The notes under the pieces are model-generated. The model made no database searches, had not been told where the DNA came from, and saw only the letters and a program-made list of their open reading frames with translations. From Methylobacterium organophilum (GTDB lineage: Bacteria > Pseudomonadota > Alphaproteobacteria > Rhizobiales > Beijerinckiaceae): 64,000 nt of DNA. The DNA is taken from contig NZ_BPQV01000003.1 of NCBI RefSeq assembly GCF_022179465.1, positions 372,001 through 436,000 of the forward strand. Reading direction: 5' to 3'. The position numbers were made by a program, and so were the translations under genes. Positions within the stretch are counted from its first letter, which is position 1. The number at the start of each line of letters is the position of its first letter. Below, piece by piece: positions 1 through 7,346 of the stretch.

Positions 1-1876
1 ACCGCAGGCTGTCGTCGAGCGCGAGCAGACCCAGCAGGCGATGGTCCCGGCTGACCACGATGACGGTGCGCCCGGCCCCCTCCAGGGTCAGGATGCGCGC
101 TGAAGCGGGCGCGAGATCGATGCCGTGGCCGGCGAGGAAGGCCGGGCTGCCGACCAGGACGTTGCCCGCCTCGGTCTGGGCGACGATGCCCTTGCCCGGG
201 ACGGCCTCGAACGAGGTCACGTCCGGGGGCACGGCGCCGCGAGCGAACGCGGCCTTGACCACCGCCTGCGCGAGCGGGTGCTCGGACGAGGCCTCGGCCG
301 CGGCGGCAACGGCGACGAGATCGGCCTCGCTCCCGGAGAACGCCTCGACCTCGCGGACCGCGGGCCGGCCCTCGGTGAGGGTCCCGGTCTTATCGAAGAC
401 GACGGTGTCAACGAGGCGATAGCCCTGGAAGGCCTCGCCGGTCCGCATCAGGATGCCGTGCTCGGCGGCTTCGCCGGACCCCCGCACGATGGAGAGCGGT
501 GCCGAGATCCCGACGGCGCAGGGATAGCCCATGACCAGGACGCTCAAGCCCGCGAACACGGCCCGCTCGATGTCGGGTTCGCCGCCCGCCAACCACGAAC
601 CGGCGAGCCAGCCGACGAAGGCCAGCGCGGCCACCGCGAGCACGGTCGGGGTGTAGACCTGCAGGACGCGGTCGACGAGGTGGAGCAGGCCAGGCTTGAG
701 GGCGCGGGCGTCCTCGACCTCGCGCACCACCTTCTGCAGGAAGCTGCCGGCCCCCACCGCGGTTACCCGCACCAGCAGGGTGCCGGTGCCGTTGATCGAG
801 CCGCCGATGACGGCGTCGCCCTCCGCGCGCTCGACCGGGATCGGCTCGCCGGTGACGAGGGCCTGGTCGACGGCGGAGCGGCCGCCCGCGACCGTGCCGT
901 CGACGGGCACGCGCTCCCCGGGGCGGATGCGGACGAGGTCGCCGACTGCGACCGCGTCCAGCGGCACATCCCGCTCCTGGCCGTCCCGGACCACGCGGGC
1001 GGTCTCCGGCTGGAGGTCGAGGAGCCGCTTCACGGCCTGGGAGCTGCGCGTCTTGACGATGAGGGACAGCCACTCGGAGAAGATGTGGTAGGTCGCGACC
1101 ATGACCGAGACGGCGAAGAACGGGGCCGTCGGGTAGTCCGGCCGGTCGAGAACCAGCCCGATGACGCCGCCGAGCATGCCCGCGAAGGCGCCGATTTCCA
1201 GCAGCACGTGCTGGTTCAGGATGCCGCGGCGGAGGGCCTGGACGGCCATGTGCAGGATGTGGCGCCCAACCCCGAAGACGAGCACGACCGCGAGCGCGGC
1301 GACGAGCCAGGGAGCGGAGGCCGTTAGGTAGCCCTGGAGGTTCAGGTAGAGCAGGCCGAGTGCCAGGACTGCGAGACCGGTGGTGCTGGCGGCCGCGGCG
1401 AGGAGGCTGGTCTTCCGCAGGACGAGGAAGACCATCGCGCCGAGGCTGAGGCAGACCAGGGCGGGTAGGAAGCCGATCCAGCCGAGGGTGGGATCCGCGA
1501 TGATGGGAATGGAGGCGACGCTCAGGGCGACCGCCACGACGAAGCGGCGGCTCTCGCGCACGAGATCGCGCTCCTCCTCCTCGTAGGGCCGGACCTTGCG
1601 CGGGTCGGAGATGGTGTAGCCGATGTCGCGCAGGATCCCCAGCAGCGCCGCCGGCCGCGCGACCGCCGGGTCGTACTCGACGAGGGCCTGCTCGTGGGTC
1701 AGGCTGACCGCCACCTTGTCGACGCCGGGCTGGCTGCCCAGAGCCTTCTCGATGGTTCCGGTGCAGAGCGAGCAGTGCAGGCCGCCGATCCGGGCACGGA
1801 TGCGCGCCCGGTCGGGCCGGCTCGCCGGCTCCTCGCTCCACAGGGAAAAGTCGGTGTCGAGGGTTGCTGCGGCCAT
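1..1876 (-). CDS. Heavy-metal P1B-type ATPase with YPC motif, partial (C-terminus beyond window)
   Basis: Metal-transporting P-type ATPase of the inner membrane; about 625 residues are visible and the C-terminal part lies outside the window. The start ATG at 1876 gives MAAATLDTDF and a single HMA domain whose motif is GLHCSLCTGTIEKAL (CxxC near residues 38-41). Several hydrophobic segments follow. The transmembrane metal-site motif near residue 450 reads GYPCAVG, so the usual CPC is YPC. The phosphorylation motif DKTGTLTEG begins at residue 495, in the same frame. The gene lies 33 bp downstream of a small HMA protein and a MerR regulator on the same strand, so the three probably form a metal-induced operon. 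The transported ion cannot be read from the sequence because YPC is outside the well-studied P1B classes; copper or mercury-like soft metals are guesses. Confidence 0.88.
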   Translation of the reverse strand, partial: MAAATLDTDFSLWSEEPASRPDRARIRARIGGLHCSLCTGTIEKALGSQPGVDKVAVSLTHEQALVEYDPAVARPAALLGILRDIGYTISDPRKVRPYEEEERDLVRESRRFVVAVALSVASIPIIADPTLGWIGFLPALVCLSLGAMVFLVLRKTSLLAAAASTTGLAVLALGLLYLNLQGYLTASAPWLVAALAVVLVFGVGRHILHMAVQALRRGILNQHVLLEIGAFAGMLGGVIGLVLDRPDYPTAPFFAVSVMVATYHIFSEWLSLIVKTRSSQAVKRLLDLQPETARVVRDGQERDVPLDAVAVGDLVRIRPGERVPVDGTVAGGRSAVDQALVTGEPIPVERAEGDAVIGGSINGTGTLLVRVTAVGAGSFLQKVVREVEDARALKPGLLHLVDRVLQVYTPTVLAVAALAFVGWLAGSWLAGGEPDIERAVFAGLSVLVMGYPCAVGISAPLSIVRGSGEAAEHGILMRTGEAFQGYRLVDTVVFDKTGTLTEGRPAVREVEAFSGSEADLVAVAAAAEASSEHPLAQAVVKAAFARGAVPPDVTSFEAVPGKGIVAQTEAGNVLVGSPAFLAGHGIDLAPASARILTLEGAGRTVIVVSRDHRLLGLLALDDSLR

Positions 1877-1909
1877 CGGTCCGTCTCCAGGAATGTCCAG
1901 CCGGCCGGA

Positions 1910-2131
1910 TCAGGCCGAAGTACGGGCCACGACCTGGAAGCCGCGCTTCTCGATCAGCTCGACGAGGCGGTCCTCGCTGGTGGTCGCCGGGTCGTAGAGG
2001 GCGCGGACGCGTCCCTCGTCGAAGGAGACGTCGATGCCGCGGACGCCGGGATGAGCCTCCAACAGAGAGCCGACCGAGGCGGAGCAGGCGGCGCACCGCC
2101 AGCCTTCGACCTTCAGGGTGACCGTCCTCAT
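1910..2131 (-). CDS. Small HMA-domain metal-binding protein (chaperone-like)
   Basis: A 73-residue single HMA domain starting MRTVTLKVEGWRCAACSASV, with the CxxC metal site as CAAC and a typical HMA C-terminal end (IEKRGFQVVAR). It has no signal peptide, so it is probably a cytoplasmic chaperone that carries a soft metal ion to the ATPase encoded 33 bp downstream. Its ATG overlaps the stop of the upstream MerR gene by 4 bp (ATGA), which indicates translational coupling. The longer reading frame upstream of this ATG runs into the MerR gene and is not used. MerP or CopZ would be family parallels, but no exported MerP-type leader is present. Confidence 0.85.
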   Translation of the reverse strand: MRTVTLKVEGWRCAACSASVGSLLEAHPGVRGIDVSFDEGRVRALYDPATTSEDRLVELIEKRGFQVVARTSA

Positions 2132-2580
2132 GGCGTCTTCCTCTTTCTCGGCGCGCCGCATCGGCACGCCGCCGGTGCCGGCGGTGCCTCGTCGAGGGCT
2201 TCCAGGATGGTGCAGCCACCCAGCCCGCCGTGGCCCGGGCACGAGGCGACCACGGCCTCCAGGGCGGCGCGGACGCGCAGGAGTTCGGCGATCCTCGCGT
2301 CCACCTCGGCGATCTTGTGCCGGGCCCGGGCCCGCACGTCGCCGCAGTCGGCCTGCGGGTCGGCGCGCAGGGCGAGGAGCTCCTGCGCCTCCTTGAGGGA
2401 GAACCCGATCCTCTGGGCCTGCCGGATGAAGCGGATGCGGGCGATCACCTCGGGCGGGTAGGTCCGATAGCCGGCCCCCTTGGCCGGCTGCGCGATCAAG
2501 CCCTGGCGCTCGTAGAACCGGATGGTCTCGACGCCGACGCCGGCCTCCCGCGCCGCCTTCCCGATGGTCGGATCCCGCAT
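2128..2580 (-). CDS. MerR-family metal-responsive transcriptional regulator
   Basis: A 150-residue MerR protein. The N-terminal winged helix (IGKAAREAGVGVETIRFYERQGL) is followed by the dimerisation helix. Metal-site cysteines are in the MerR pattern: one in ADCGD at the start of the long helix and two in SCPGHGGLGGCTI in the metal loop. This spacing resembles Hg(II)-type MerR and related soft-metal sensors more than CueR. The ATG at 2580 was chosen because GGGG lies about nine bases upstream; an ATG at 2595 and a TTG at 2601 are alternatives. The gene lies directly behind a MerR-type promoter with a perfect dyad in a 20 bp spacer, so it probably autoregulates the regulator/HMA/ATPase operon. 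The C-terminus ends in a short Cys/Arg/Lys tail (CRCGAPRKRK). Confidence 0.88.
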   Translation of the reverse strand: MRDPTIGKAAREAGVGVETIRFYERQGLIAQPAKGAGYRTYPPEVIARIRFIRQAQRIGFSLKEAQELLALRADPQADCGDVRARARHKIAEVDARIAELLRVRAALEAVVASCPGHGGLGGCTILEALDEAPPAPAACRCGAPRKRKTP

Positions 2581-2610
2581 GTGCTGCCCCGGCATCACCA
2601 ACGCCCCGTG

Positions 2611-2642
2611 AGCCTAAGGTCCGTACCGTAGTACGGGGTCAA
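2611..2642 (-). promoter_or_regulatory. MerR-type promoter/operator of the merR-HMA-ATPase operon
   Basis: Read on the minus strand: -35 TTGACC (2637-2642), a 20 bp spacer, and -10 TAGGCT (2611-2616). The spacer holds the perfect dyad CCGTAC-TACG-GTACGG (2621-2636). An over-long 19-20 bp spacer carrying the operator is the hallmark of MerR-activated promoters. Transcription would start near 2604, just before the regulator start codon. Confidence 0.8.
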
Positions 2643-2775
2643 GGGCGTTTTACGAGGGAAGTCTTTGGGCTCTCGCTCCCGGTTATCCTCCGTGGTTTCC
2701 GGAAGGGGCGGCCCATGGGCTCGGTCTGCCGCCGGGCGGCGGCCCGAGATGCCTCAGGGATAGGCTCGCACCGCG

Positions 2776-4019
2776 TCATCGTGCGATGCGGACGGGGCGG
2801 GCAATGGCCTCGCGGGTCCCGCGCAATTCGCTGGAGGGCAGGTAACGCGGGTCGAGGTCGCCCACGCGCGAGAACGCCGGCCCGGCGAACTGGGCGCGCA
2901 CGTCGTCCCCGCGGTTGTCCCGAGCCACCCGGAAGAAGTTGCGCGCGGTCCCGCCCTCGACGCCGAGGGCGAGGTCGAGCATGCGCACGATGCCGGAATA
3001 GATGCTCGTGGTGCGCGCGACCTCGAAGGCCGCCGCGACGTCGCCGCCCGCCTTGCCCAGCCAGAGCACGTCGATGAGTTGCACCGTCTCGGCCGAGCCG
3101 CTCGCGGTCAGGCGTTCGGGCAGGCGGTTGAGGCAGCCGCCCGACAGGCGGCCGGGGCCGTAGGGACGGCCGGCGTCGTTCGAGGCGATCCAGACGTCGA
3201 AGCCGAGGGCCAGGCCGAGGTCCCGCAGCCAGCCCTGGATCTCGGTGTGGGTGTGGTCCGCCTTGCTCGCGGCCTGCGCCCGCACCCGGTCGAGGTCCGC
3301 CCGCCGGCGGGCCAGGGCCGCGGCCCCCGTCGCGCTCGGGCAGCGGCCGGACCCGACGTCGAACAGGAAGCCGGCGACGCCCCCGTCATCGTTCGAGAGG
3401 AGCGTCCGGTGGCTGGCGTTGAGGGCGACGATCCCCCGGGCCCATGGCGAGGGACTCGTCCCACTTGCCGAGTGTCGCGTTGGCCCCGGTCAGCGCGTTG
3501 TAGCCCTTCACGATGGCCGTGTTGAACGGGCTCACCCAGGTCGGGTGCAGGAAGTAGAGCAGGTTCGCCGCCGCCGGGCCGAGGCTCGTGATCCCCGCCT
3601 GGTCGAGCGCTTGGATGGCCGCGAGCACCTGCGCCTCGGCGGTGCCGCGCAGGCAGGCGTCGAGGAAGCGCCCGAAGGCGACCTGGTTGGCGCCGTCCTC
3701 GTGGATGTCCGGGATGCGCAGCTTCGGCTTCCAGAGGAAGGCGTGGTCGGCGCCGTGGAAGACCTGGCGCTGCTCTGCGATCGCGTGGGCCCCCGTCTCC
3801 AGTCACGAGCCGCGGTAGGCGTTGCCGAAGGTGTCGGCCCGGATCTCCTCGACCACGGCCTGGAGGCGGCGTCGGATCGCGCGGAAGTTCTCGATGCGCT
3901 CCTCCCACAGGGACCAGGTCCGGTGGGAGCCGCCCGGGTCGTCGCGCCAGGCCCGGATGCGGTTCCCGATCCAGGCCGCGTCAGGCAGGGAGGGTTCGGT
4001 CGGTCCCGGTCTCGTCCAT
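2776..4019 (-). pseudogene. Broken gene for a protein with a PD-(D/E)XK-like C-terminal domain
   Basis: Coding signal continues on the minus strand but is split. The N-terminal part (LPDAAWIGNRIRAWRDDP onward) reads in one frame to an in-frame TGA at 3803-3805. The same frame continues with RQVFHGADHAFLWKPK to about 3445 (GKWDESLA). It then shifts frame to IVALNASHRTLLSNDDGG and runs to the stop at 2776. The ATG at 4019 is in yet another frame, so a second indel near 4000 is likely. The C-terminal part (IDVLWLG, then FEVARTTSIYSGIVRM) has the D...ExV layout of PD-(D/E)XK nuclease-like folds, suggesting a restriction- or defence-related ancestor. The family assignment is inference. Sequencing errors could account for some of the breaks. 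Confidence 0.55.
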
Positions 4020-4150
4020 CACCTGCATCGGCGCGGCATACCCGTCCTTCGCATCCGGATGGGAGCGTACCATCCCGCCTTCGGGAACGCTGTCATCGGC
4101 AAGGCTCACGCGGGCAGTGTGGTCGGTCGCGTCGAAGGCGGCGCGCTCGG

Positions 4151-4381
4151 TCAGGGCGCGGCCCCCTCCCCGCTGGCCTGCCGGACTCGGCGCGGCAATT
4201 CGCGCGCGAGCGCCGTGCGCCGACAGGGCGTCATCTTACGCCATGCCCTGATCTCCGAACTGGTCCGGCCGCAGCCGACGCACCAGCCCGACCGGCCATC
4301 GAACCGGCAGACGCCGGTGCAGGGATCCTTCTCCGTCACGGCACGCCCTCCCTCGCCCGCAACGGGCTTCTCGCTCGACAT
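4151..4381 (-). CDS. DUF1289 small cysteine-rich protein
   Basis: A 76-residue protein with the DUF1289 core DPCTGVCRFDGRSGWCVGC, followed by EIRAWRKMTPCRR. The five conserved cysteines suggest a small metal- or Fe-S-binding protein; the biochemical role of DUF1289 is not established. It is divergent from rcnR, and its start codon lies three bases from the ATAGGG-N5-CCCTAT dyad, so the RcnR-type regulator could affect both genes. The start ATG at 4381 has almost no leader between it and the dyad; a second ATG lies four bases upstream. Confidence 0.75.
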   Translation of the reverse strand: MSSEKPVAGEGGRAVTEKDPCTGVCRFDGRSGWCVGCGRTSSEIRAWRKMTPCRRTALARELPRRVRQASGEGAAP

Positions 4382-4383
4382 AC

Positions 4384-4400
4384 ATAGGGTAGCCCCCTAT
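4384..4400. promoter_or_regulatory. Candidate RcnR operator
   Basis: Inverted repeat ATAGGG-TAGCC-CCCTAT in the 44 bp gap between the divergent DUF1289 and rcnR genes. G/C tracts flanked by TA-rich half-sites are typical of RcnR/CsoR/FrmR-family operators. The link to RcnR is inferred from position and base composition. Confidence 0.55.
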
Positions 4401-4425
4401 ATTACGAAGCGAAGGGAGCCGACCC

Positions 4426-4704
4426 ATGTCCCACACCGTCAAGGACAAGACCAAGCTTCTGGCGCGCGTGCGCCGGATCAAGGGGCAGGCCGAGGCCGTC
4501 GAGCGCGCCCTGGAGGCGGAGATCGGCTGCACCGACGTGCTGATGCTGGTCGCCTCGATGCGGGGCGCCATCAACGGGCTGACCGCCGAGCTGATGGAGG
4601 ACCACATCCGCCATCACGTCGTCGACCCCGCTCGCGAGCCCGACCCGGAGCGTGCCAAGGGCGCGGCCGAGCTCATCGAGGTCGTCCGGACCTATCTGAA
4701 GTAG
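4426..4704 (+). CDS. rcnR: RcnR-type nickel/cobalt-responsive repressor (CsoR/RcnR family)
   Basis: A 92-residue all-helical CsoR/RcnR/FrmR-family repressor. The metal ligands match RcnR: His3 (MSHT), Cys35 (EIGCTD), His60 and His64 (EDHIRHHV). FrmR and CsoR lack this full set, so Ni(II)/Co(II) sensing is the best prediction. It is immediately followed by rcnA with 14 bp between stop and start, so regulator and pump are co-transcribed. The ribosome site is GAAGGGAG before the ATG. When metal binds, repression at the upstream dyad would be relieved. Confidence 0.92.
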   Translation: MSHTVKDKTKLLARVRRIKGQAEAVERALEAEIGCTDVLMLVASMRGAINGLTAELMEDHIRHHVVDPAREPDPERAKGAAELIEVVRTYLK

Positions 4705-4718
4705 GAGGGCGACCCGTC

Positions 4719-5837
4719 ATGGTCCCGTTTCCCGAATTGCTGCAGCAGGGGACCGCGCACGCCTGGCTGTTCGTGCCGAGCGCGATCCTGCTCGGCGCCC
4801 TGCACGGCCTGGAGCCCGGCCACTCCAAGACGATGATGGCCGCCTTCATCATCGCGGTCCGCGGCACCGTCCTGCAGGCGGTCCTGCTGGGCTTGGCGGC
4901 GACGCTCTCGCACACGGCGGTCGTCTGGGTGATCGCGCTCGGCGGCCAGTACCTGGGGCAGGCGTGGGGCGGCGAGGCGTCCGAGCCGTACTTCCAGCTC
5001 GCCTCGGCCGTCCTCATCGTCGGCATCGCGCTCTGGATGGCGTGGCGCACCTGGCGCGAGCAGCACCACGACCACCACCACGACGCCGAGGGCCACGGCA
5101 TCATGGCCCGCGATGGCGTCTTCCAGCTGGAGGTCATCGAGGACGGCGTGCCGCCGCGCTGGCGCCTGAGCCGGGTCAAGGGCGTGCTGCCCCCGGCCCA
5201 GCGCGTCACCCTTGAGACGGTCCGACCCGACGGTGCCCGCCAGGCATTCTCGTTCGCGAGTGGGGGCGACTTCCTGGAGAGCATGGAGGAGATCCCGGAG
5301 CCGCATGCCTTCAGGGCACGGCTGCACCTCGATGGGTCCGCCGGGGCGGAGATCCACGAGGTCGCGTTCGAGGAGCACGGCCACGCACACGACCACCTGA
5401 ACCTGGGCGACGAGGACGACGCACACGCCCGGGCGCACGCCGAGGCCATCCGGCGACGGTTCGGGGGCCGCACCGTGACCACCGGTCAGATCGTGCTGTT
5501 CGGCCTGACGGGCGGCCTGATCCCGTGCCCGGCCGCCATCACGGTGCTGCTGCTCTGCATCCAGCTCAAGCAGTTCAGCCTCGGCTTCGCGCTCGTCGTG
5601 TGCTTCAGCATCGGGCTGGCGCTCACGATGGTGTCGGCCGGAATCCTGGCCGCGCTCAGCGTGAGGCACGTGGCGAACCGCTGGTCGGGCTTCGACGCCT
5701 TCGCCCGGCGGGCCCCCTACGCCTCCGCGGCTCTGATCGTCCTGGTCGGCCTCTACACGGGCTGGCTCGGCTGGGAGGGCATCCGGCACGGCCACCAGGA
5801 GCCTGCGACGACGATTGCCGTGTGGGCGCCGGCCTGA
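4719..5837 (+). CDS. rcnA: Nickel/cobalt efflux transporter RcnA
   Basis: A 372-residue inner-membrane NicO/RcnA-family exporter of Ni(II) and Co(II). The N-terminal half has the conserved membrane motif LGALHGLEPGHSKTMMAAF near residues 26-44. A histidine-rich loop (EQHHDHHHDAEGHG) follows near residues 108-121. Then comes a soluble segment of about 110 residues, absent from short RcnA proteins, ending in a second His-rich stretch (EEHGHAHDH). The C-terminal membrane half starts at TGQIVLFGLTGGLIPCPAA. The AGGAGGG ribosome site overlaps the rcnR stop codon. Reading further upstream in this frame enters rcnR and the pseudogene, so the ATG at 4719 is the real start. Confidence 0.92.
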   Translation: MVPFPELLQQGTAHAWLFVPSAILLGALHGLEPGHSKTMMAAFIIAVRGTVLQAVLLGLAATLSHTAVVWVIALGGQYLGQAWGGEASEPYFQLASAVLIVGIALWMAWRTWREQHHDHHHDAEGHGIMARDGVFQLEVIEDGVPPRWRLSRVKGVLPPAQRVTLETVRPDGARQAFSFASGGDFLESMEEIPEPHAFRARLHLDGSAGAEIHEVAFEEHGHAHDHLNLGDEDDAHARAHAEAIRRRFGGRTVTTGQIVLFGLTGGLIPCPAAITVLLLCIQLKQFSLGFALVVCFSIGLALTMVSAGILAALSVRHVANRWSGFDAFARRAPYASAALIVLVGLYTGWLGWEGIRHGHQEPATTIAVWAPA

Positions 5838-5852
5838 CGGGCGCCGCGGCCC

Positions 5853-5883
5853 TTGACCTTCCCACCAGGGGAAGCCCCATCTG
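5853..5883 (+). promoter_or_regulatory. MerR/CueR-type promoter, copy 1
   Basis: TTGACC (5853-5858), a 19 bp spacer with the dyad CTTCCC...GGGAAG, then CATCTG (5878-5883) at the -10 position. This is the layout of copper-responsive CueR-type promoters. It precedes a truncated copper-chaperone gene by about 28 bp and recurs nearly unchanged at 6427. The cognate MerR protein may not be in the window. Confidence 0.65.
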
Positions 5884-5911
5884 CGTAGGACGCCACCGAC
5901 GGGAGGGCGTC

Positions 5912-5995
5912 ATGGTCCGCTACAGGGTCGAGAAAATGGGCTGCGGCGGCTGCGCCCGGACCGTCATACACGTCGTGACCGATATCCGATTTTGA
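5912..5995 (+). pseudogene. Truncated CopZ-like copper chaperone, copy 1
   Basis: The ATG after GGGAGGGCGTC starts MVRYRVEKMGCGGCARTV, a clear HMA-domain N-terminus with a GCGGC metal site. The similarity stops after about 18 residues and the frame ends at a TGA after 27 residues. A full HMA domain needs about 65-70 residues, so this is a fragment. Its promoter and leader are repeated at 6427-6485 upstream of a second damaged copy. The following 400 bp are lower in GC and may be inserted DNA that split or replaced the original gene. Confidence 0.6.
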
Positions 5996-6049
5996 CGAAA
6001 CCGTTCGATTCGATTCACAATCGGTCGATTGCGATTCTGGCGAAACACC

Positions 6050-6253
6050 ATGGCAAATCCCGACCGCACCTACTTGGTTTACGCAACGAACACGGACGGC
6101 CACGAGGTTTGCGCAGGCGAATACGCGGCCAAGTGCGCAGATCATGCGATCAACCTGGCCAAGGCAGCCGGGTACGGCGGCACCATGGTCGCGCAGCCCT
6201 CGCCGGGTCAGCTCGTTCGCGACCATTACCGGAAGGACAAGGGGCGCGGCTGA
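6050..6253 (+). CDS. Small hypothetical protein (67 aa)
   Basis: Starts MANPDRTYLVYATNTDGHEVCAGEYAAKC and ends DHYRKDKGRG. I do not recognise the family. The amino-acid composition is ordinary rather than arginine-rich, which supports real coding. It sits between the two damaged copper-chaperone copies, in a stretch with an AT-richer leader (5975-6050) containing a near-repeat (cgattttgacgaaa / cgattctggcgaaa). A TTG start at 6029 is possible. It could belong to DNA inserted between the two repeats. Confidence 0.45.
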   Translation: MANPDRTYLVYATNTDGHEVCAGEYAAKCADHAINLAKAAGYGGTMVAQPSPGQLVRDHYRKDKGRG

Positions 6254-6426
6254 GACTATCGCTGGACCGGTTCGGCCCCGACCTGGCCAGGCGGCGCGAC
6301 CGCGCTCATGCGACGCCTCAGCGAACTCGGTGGAAAGCCCGGCTTGCGCGGCTTTCTTCGGGTGGCGCGTCTTTTCGAGGGAAAGCCATCAATTGTGGTT
6401 TTCACCTCCTGTCCCGGAAAAGCCTG

Positions 6427-6457
6427 TTGACCTTCCCACTATGGGAAGCCCCATCTG
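6427..6457 (+). promoter_or_regulatory. MerR/CueR-type promoter, copy 2
   Basis: TTGACC (6427-6432), a 19 bp spacer with the dyad CTTCCCA...TGGGAAG, and CATCTG (6452-6457). Nearly identical to the element at 5853-5883, and the conserved stretch continues through GGGACGCCACCGA and the ribosome site into the start codon at 6486. It would drive the second damaged chaperone gene and possibly the exported Cys-rich protein gene downstream. Confidence 0.65.
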
Positions 6458-6485
6458 AGCGGGACGCCACCGAGGGGAGAGCGTC

Positions 6486-6693
6486 ATGGCCCGATACAGG
6501 GTCTCGGAACCGGGTTGCGGCTGCGACCAGGCCGTCACGCGCCGTCCTCGGCGTCGAGTCCGGGGCTCGGGTCAATGCCGACCTGCGGGCCAAACGCGTG
6601 ACGGGTTCGGGCGCCGGCGGCCTCGCCGACCGCATCGCCCAGGCCATCACGGCCGCCGGCTACCCGGCCGAGCCGTTGCCCGCGGCACCTTGA
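6486..6693 (+). pseudogene. CopZ-like copper chaperone with frameshift, copy 2
   Basis: Begins MARYRVSEPGCGCDQAVTR in one frame. It continues as RAVLGVESGARVNADLRAKRV and ends GLADRIAQAITAAGYPAEPLPAAP in another, with its stop at 6693. One missing base near 6540 restores a standard HMA domain of about 69 residues. The metal site reads GCGCD instead of GCxxC, so the motif is also damaged. Shares promoter, leader and first codons with copy 1 at 5912. Confidence 0.6.
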
Positions 6694-6781
6694 AACGCCG
6701 CCGCGGCAACCAAACCTGCACGCCGGCATTCACGTCCCTGACGACATAGTCCCGCCACTGGAAACGGTGTAAGCAGCCCTC

Positions 6782-7258
6782 ATGAGCCCCGACCGGCAAA
6801 TCGTGCGCCTGATGGCGGCGATGATCCTCGCGATCATCGCCTACGTCGCGCCGTCCGCCGTCCAGGCCCACGAGGGCCACGCGCACCATGGCCGCCACCA
6901 AGCCGCGGCGGCATATGTCCAGGCGGCGCCCTCCATCGCTGAGACCACGGTTTCCGCTGCCCCTTCGCGCGTCGTAAAGACGTCGGCGAGGCCCCGGACC
7001 GCTGTCGATCTTCAGGCGCCGGCCGTCGAGCCGGTGGCCTCGCTGCGAGCGAATGACGCCGGCGGTAGGTGCTGTCCGGCCGGCTGCAGGGGCTCCTGCT
7101 GCGGGACCATGGTCTGTTGCGCGTCGGGCATCATGTCCGGCACGGGGGCCCTGTCACTTCCCGTGGTCCGCACTGCCAAGCTGATCCCGCACGACGTCGC
7201 TGGCCGCCCGGGCGTCGGCCCCGAGGCCCTGCCCAAGCCGCCACGAACCCTCGCGTGA
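6782..7258 (+). CDS. Exported His/Cys-rich protein of the efflux cluster
   Basis: A 158-residue protein with a signal peptide (hydrophobic LMAAMILAIIAYVA, cleavage after AVQA). The mature N-terminus is His-rich (HEGHAHHGRHQ), followed by a low-complexity Ala/Val/Ser linker and a compact cysteine cluster (GGRCCPAGCRGSCCGTMVCC, seven Cys). It is probably a periplasmic metal-binding protein associated with the RND pump encoded downstream. I do not recognise a named family. It lies between the copper-chaperone remnants and the frameshifted adaptor gene, all on the plus strand. Confidence 0.7.
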   Translation: MSPDRQIVRLMAAMILAIIAYVAPSAVQAHEGHAHHGRHQAAAAYVQAAPSIAETTVSAAPSRVVKTSARPRTAVDLQAPAVEPVASLRANDAGGRCCPAGCRGSCCGTMVCCASGIMSGTGALSLPVVRTAKLIPHDVAGRPGVGPEALPKPPRTLA

Positions 7259-7346
7259 CGTGAGGCGCGCCTGAGGCGCGCAACGCCCGGACTGCGTCCG
7301 CCATCGCGGCGTGCATCCGGACTTCCCGACGCGAGGATACCCATTC

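Noticed and set aside
408-2219. Long arginine-rich open frame on the minus strand (603 codons)
   Set aside because: It overlaps the P-type ATPase and HMA genes in another frame, has no recognisable domain and is the usual GC-rich shadow.
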